Part shown: in pieces, positions 61,017 through 64,000 of the stretch | Position numbering within the stretch: position 1 is the first letter of the stretch | How the letters are laid out: each line of letters opens with the position of its first letter | Assembly (NCBI GenBank): GCA_905182855.1 | Contig: CAJJDA010000004.1 | Span: 62,001-126,000 of the forward strand | Origin: a gamma proteobacterium HTCC2207 | Lineage (GTDB): Bacteria > Pseudomonadota > Gammaproteobacteria > Pseudomonadales > Porticoccaceae | Direction of reading: 5' to 3' | DNA: 64,000 nucleotides | Notes under the pieces: model-generated | The model's input: the letters and a program-made list of their open reading frames with translations, nothing else | The model's database searches: none | What the model was told of the DNA's origin: nothing | Program-made: the position numbers and the translations under genes

Positions 61017-62303
61017 TTGGACGGTTCCCACCCCTGGGTGTTGTGGCTAGCACTCGTTGCACTATTAGCTGTATCCGCTTTCTTTTCCGGCTCGGAAACT
61101 GGCATGATGTCATTGAACCGGTACCGGCTTCGACATCAACGTAAAAATAGTGCTGGCGCTCGAAGAGCCGCCAAGCTTCTAGCTATGCCCGACCGACTCA
61201 TCAGTCTTATCCTGATCGGTAACAATGCGGTCAATATTCTGGCGGCAATTATCGCCAACATGCTCGCTATTATGTATGTAGGGGACGCAGCAGCCCCCTG
61301 GGTTGCCACTATATCGCTGACTATTGCCGTGCTGGTATTCTCTGAAGTGACGCCTAAGACGATTGCTGCGCAGAATCCTGAGTGGTTTGCCTTTAAAGCC
61401 AGTCATATCTTGAAACCGCTGCTACTAATCTGCACACCTTTGGTTTGGATGGTTAACAGCCTGACTAATGCGCTGATTTCGCTACTTGGCTTTGACCCAC
61501 GAAAAGATCGTGACGACGGCCTAGATACCGAGGGGTTTCGATCGCTCATGGATGTTTCAGGTCATAAGATGTCAGACACCAATCAGGGAATGCTAAGGGC
61601 TATTCTCGATCTTGATACCGTCACTGTCGAAGATATTATGATTCCCCGCAATGAGGTTAAAGGCCTCAACCTCGAGGATAATATTGACGACATAATGAAC
61701 AACATCCTGTCGTCTGAATACACCCGTCAACCACTCTACGAGGGTGACATCAATAACGTGGTGGGTATCTTCCACGCCCGTAAAGCCAGCCATCTGCTGC
61801 GCTCTGAAACCGTCACCCACCAAGCAATCAGGCGGTTTTCTGAGGAAACATACTTTATTCCCGAAACCACTACACTGACCAACCAGCTAATTAACTTCAA
61901 GAAAGTAAAGCAGCGCTTTGCTGTCGTGGTAGATGAATACGGCGAGGTCCAAGGCCTGGTCACGCTGGAGGATATTTTGGAGGAAATAGTGGGTGATTTT
62001 ACCACCAACACTGCCGACGAAATTGACGAGGTCACGTCACGCGAAGATGGTAGTTACCTTATTGATGGCGCCGCCACTATCCGCGAGATCAATAAAGCCA
62101 CTGGGTGGTCACTGCCAACTGATGGACCTAAAACACTTAATGGCCTTGCGCTTGAGCAGCTTCAGAGCATACCTGCGGGCAATGTCAGTTTTACGCTTGG
62201 TGACTATAGATTTGAAACTGAGCTCATCAATGAAACCAAGATCAAAAAGGCCTCCGTGCGCTGCATGCGCCCACCGGCAACCGTAAAGGATCAGGTTCAA
62301 TAA
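61017..62303 (+). CDS. CorB/YfjD-type CNNM (HlyC/CorC) transporter
   Basis: A 428-residue protein of the CNNM/CorB family, linked to magnesium or cobalt transport. The start is TTG 61017. The N-terminal DUF21 domain has three or four membrane segments (SAFFSGSETGMMSLNRYRLR, LIGNNAVNILAAIIANML, VLVFSEVTPKTIA). A CBS pair follows (MIPRNEVKGLNLEDNI, and VVDEYGEVQGLVTLEDILEE), then the CorC_HlyC domain from YLIDGAATIREINKATG. The sequence parallels E. coli YfjD closely, in the conserved ffh-ypjD-yfjD neighbourhood. It overlaps the DUF1289 gene convergently by 7 bp. Confidence 0.93.
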   Translation: MDGSHPWVLWLALVALLAVSAFFSGSETGMMSLNRYRLRHQRKNSAGARRAAKLLAMPDRLISLILIGNNAVNILAAIIANMLAIMYVGDAAAPWVATISLTIAVLVFSEVTPKTIAAQNPEWFAFKASHILKPLLLICTPLVWMVNSLTNALISLLGFDPRKDRDDGLDTEGFRSLMDVSGHKMSDTNQGMLRAILDLDTVTVEDIMIPRNEVKGLNLEDNIDDIMNNILSSEYTRQPLYEGDINNVVGIFHARKASHLLRSETVTHQAIRRFSEETYFIPETTTLTNQLINFKKVKQRFAVVVDEYGEVQGLVTLEDILEEIVGDFTTNTADEIDEVTSREDGSYLIDGAATIREINKATGWSLPTDGPKTLNGLALEQLQSIPAGNVSFTLGDYRFETELINETKIKKASVRCMRPPATVKDQVQ

Positions 62304-62482
62304 AACGGATTATTTTTTTGCGCCCGCTCACCGCACAGGACTAGCACGTCAAGTCGTTGATGATTGTCTAGGTAGCTCCAGTCACGAATCTCAGTATTGG
62401 TTCTGTAACAGCCAATGCAGACATCGTCTTGGTTGAGCGAGCAGATGGAGTTACAGGGCGAGGCAACTGGCTTATCCGACAT
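62297..62482 (-). CDS. DUF1289 family protein
   Basis: A 61-residue cysteine-rich protein of the DUF1289 family. The conserved layout is C-N-x-I-C, then C-x-G-C-Y-R-T (SPCNSICSLNQDDVCIGCYR), then a Trp in RDWSYL. The four cysteines suggest metal binding, but function is unknown. Its start overlaps the stop of the gamma-carbonic anhydrase gene by one base, so the two are coupled. Confidence 0.88.
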   Translation of the reverse strand: MSDKPVASPCNSICSLNQDDVCIGCYRTNTEIRDWSYLDNHQRLDVLVLCGERAQKNNPFY

Positions 62483-63006
62483 TAGCGCGCCACCTCAACT
62501 AAATCAGTTACCATCTTGCTCGTTTTTTGCACATAAACTGCCGCAGATGCGAGTAGAAGTTGTTTCGTGTGCTCATTATTTTGCCGTATAACTTTACCTG
62601 GAGAACCCACTACTAGAGAACCATCAGGAATGACCGCACCGGCTTTTACTAGAGTGTTGGCACCAATAATACAGTCGCTACCCACTTTAGCGCCATCGAG
62701 AATAACCGCATTGATCCCGACTAGGGTACGATCGCCAATTTCTAAGCAGTGGATCATCGCGTTGTGACCAACAGTGACGTCATTCCCAATCTTTAATGGC
62801 TGCCCGGGGTCACAATGCAGTACCGCACCGTCTTGAATATTACTGCGGGCGCCCACTTCAATGACGTCGCAGTCACCACGTATCACAGCGTTAAACCAGA
62901 CGCTCGACTGTTCTTTTAAAATCACCTTTCCGATCACGTCCGCGCTTGCAGCAATGAATACTGATGCATGGATTTCAGGGCGATCCTCACCAAGTTGGTA
63001 AATCAT
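62482..63006 (-). CDS. yrdA: Gamma-carbonic anhydrase family protein (YrdA-like)
   Basis: A left-handed parallel beta-helix protein of 174 residues built of hexapeptide repeats (for example VIRGDCDVIEVGARSNIQDG, AVLHCDPGQP, IGNDVTVGHNAMIHCLEIGD). The three metal-binding His residues typical of gamma carbonic anhydrases are present (LHCD, VGHNAMIH). The family name does not prove anhydrase activity; many YrdA homologues are inactive or uncharacterised. The ATG overlaps the nudL stop (ATGA), giving a nudL-yrdA-DUF1289 unit. Confidence 0.9.
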   Translation of the reverse strand: MIYQLGEDRPEIHASVFIAASADVIGKVILKEQSSVWFNAVIRGDCDVIEVGARSNIQDGAVLHCDPGQPLKIGNDVTVGHNAMIHCLEIGDRTLVGINAVILDGAKVGSDCIIGANTLVKAGAVIPDGSLVVGSPGKVIRQNNEHTKQLLLASAAVYVQKTSKMVTDLVEVAR

Positions 63007-63634
63007 TGCTGTCCTCTGGTAGTCAATTTATCTATTAGCTCGTCATTGGGATAGTTTAAAACAATCGCCGAATTTAAAGTACTATTCAACAGACCTACCA
63101 CCACATTTAGGGTCAAACCCCATATTTTATAATCCTGATATTGCACAAACGGGAAACTGAGCGCCTCAAACTGATTTTTTATCTCAAAATACTGGTACTG
63201 ATTTACATCGGTAAAAATGCTAAAGGTACGTCGAATATCGCCGCTATCTCTGACGGCTCAGGCCGAAGTACAAACGAATCCCTCACTAACCCGACAAAGG
63301 GCGTCACCTTAATCGAGCGGACTCTAGGCGAAGTTGATGGCAACATCGCGATAGGCTCAATACTGCCTGCAGATAAGCCAATTTCTTCGTGAGTTTCACG
63401 CAGTGCTGTTTGCAGTAGATCGCTGTCAGTAATGTCCCACATGCCTCCGGGAAAGGCCACTTCTCCTGCGTGATTATTAAGATGCTCAGCGCGCTGGGTC
63501 AAGAGGACCTGCGGGTTATCTGGCGCGCCATGCAGCAATAGCATAACCGCAGCAGTTGAACCATGATCTTGAGGGCTGGGCTGACAGTGATCGAGCGGGA
63601 ATTTTTTTAGTTTCTCTATAATTGTCCGAAGCAT
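63003..63634 (-). CDS. nudL: CoA pyrophosphatase, NUDIX family (one frameshift)
   Basis: A NUDIX hydrolase resembling NudL, which cleaves CoA and acyl-CoA to phosphopantetheine. The Nudix box is seen in FPGGMWDITDSDLLQTALRE and THEEIGL, and the CoA-type motif LLTQRAEHLNNHAGEVAFPG lies upstream. The raw frame stops at 63203-63205 after DVPLAFLPM. Adding one A to the AAAAA run at 63213-63217 (plus strand) continues into DVNQYQYFEIKNQFEALSF and YKIWGLTLNVVVGLLN, the normal C-terminus, ending at 63003 with 210 residues. This is the only break here explained by a missing base. It overlaps yrdA by 3-4 bp. Confidence 0.9.
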
Positions 63635-63675
63635 TTGTGCATTATACCTAGCTAAAGTCCTATTCTGAGTTTTTC

Positions 63676-64000
63676 ATGAAATTTTGTGCAAGTTGCGGAA
63701 GTCCCGTGTGTAAAGAAATACCCGAAGGCGACAATCGTGAGCGCTACGTCTGCAGTCAATGTAGCGAAGTTCACTATCAAAACCCCAAGGTGATAGCCGG
63801 TGTTATGCCGGTCTATGGTGACCAAATCTTACTCTGTAAAAGGGCAATAGAGCCGCGCCTAGGCTTCTGGACATTACCTGCCGGTTTTTTAGAAAATGGC
63901 GAGTCGTCCTTGGAAGGAGCTTTGCGTGAGTGCACAGAAGAAGCTAATGCCACTGGTGATCAATCCACAATTCTATGGCCTTTTCGATATCCCTCAGATA
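63676..64000 (+). CDS. NUDIX hydrolase with N-terminal zinc ribbon (partial, one frameshift)
   Basis: The gene starts at ATG 63676 and runs off the window. A zinc ribbon opens it ([10 protein letters not shown], then [15 protein letters not shown]; two CxxC pairs). The Nudix domain follows: [36 protein letters not shown] and [13 protein letters not shown], with the REx2EE core. Near 63955-63956 one extra G throws the frame. Without it the reading is [15 protein letters not shown], the conserved family sequence. This architecture suggests a nucleotide-diphosphate hydrolase such as ADP-ribose/NADH types; substrate unknown. It is divergent from nudL. Confidence 0.85.
   Translation, partial: MKFCASCGSPVCKEIPEGDNRERYVCSQCSEVHYQNPKVIAGVMPVYGDQILLCKRAIEPRLGFWTLPAGFLENGESSLEGALRECTEEANATGDQSTILWPFRYPSD

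Overview
The window reads as core chromosome of a marine-type gammaproteobacterium. An origin near the SAR92/Porticoccaceae/Cellvibrionales branch is inferred from gene order and protein style only; no 16S rRNA gene is present. Coding density is high, GC looks moderate, and nearly every gene is a housekeeping gene with Pseudomonas-like synteny. I see no prophage, insertion sequence, CRISPR array or dedicated defence island.

Layout: (1) 1-3,700: interrupted 3' end of a TonB-dependent receptor, then asmA-mutY-yggX and tRNA-Phe with a terminator. (2) 3,760-8,200 (minus): AI-2E-type permease, small membrane protein, TauE/SafE permease, PlsC-like acyltransferase, prfC. (3) 8,600-10,430: hemH converging on a sirtuin gene. 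(4) 10,590-21,430 (plus): proA-nadD-rsfS-rlmH-mrdA-mrdB-mltB-rlpA-dacA-ybeD-lipB-lipA, which joins the cell-elongation wall machinery to lipoate synthesis. (5) 21,520-27,340 (minus): conserved hypothetical, dinB, RND efflux permease and adaptor. (6) ppa, then a long minus block 28,395-40,967: rpoS, nlpD, DUF368, pcm, truD, ispF, ispD, ftsB, eno, kdsA, pyrG, tilS, yheU and an exported methyltransferase-like protein. (7) 41,067-44,380 (plus): gcvR-like, trmL, fldB, mnmC. (8) 44,377-48,426 (minus): hemC-hemD-hemX-hemY. (9) argH, cyaY, lptM-lysA-dapF-DUF484. (10) 53,675-60,026 (minus): ffh, rpsP-rimM-trmD-rplS, rnr. (11) 60,150-64,000: ypjD, corB-type transporter, DUF1289, gamma-carbonic anhydrase, CoA pyrophosphatase and a partial NUDIX gene.

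The strongest non-routine signal is a set of twelve frame breaks in otherwise well-conserved genes, several of them essential (ffh twice, ispF, rnr twice, argH, mutY, yggX, hemX, an efflux adaptor, two NUDIX genes). Eleven are explained by one extra base and one by one missing base. Insertion-biased consensus error is the most economical explanation, so these genes are annotated as single reconstructed CDSs. Points that look biological are: a MnmC whose methyltransferase half has lost its catalytic segment while the FAD oxidase half is intact; a SAM-methyltransferase-like protein with a signal peptide; loss of surE from the truD-pcm-nlpD-rpoS neighbourhood, where a DUF368 lipid-carrier translocase candidate sits; absence of xerC after DUF484; and two small conserved proteins of unknown function. 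I did not find a convincing new multi-gene system.
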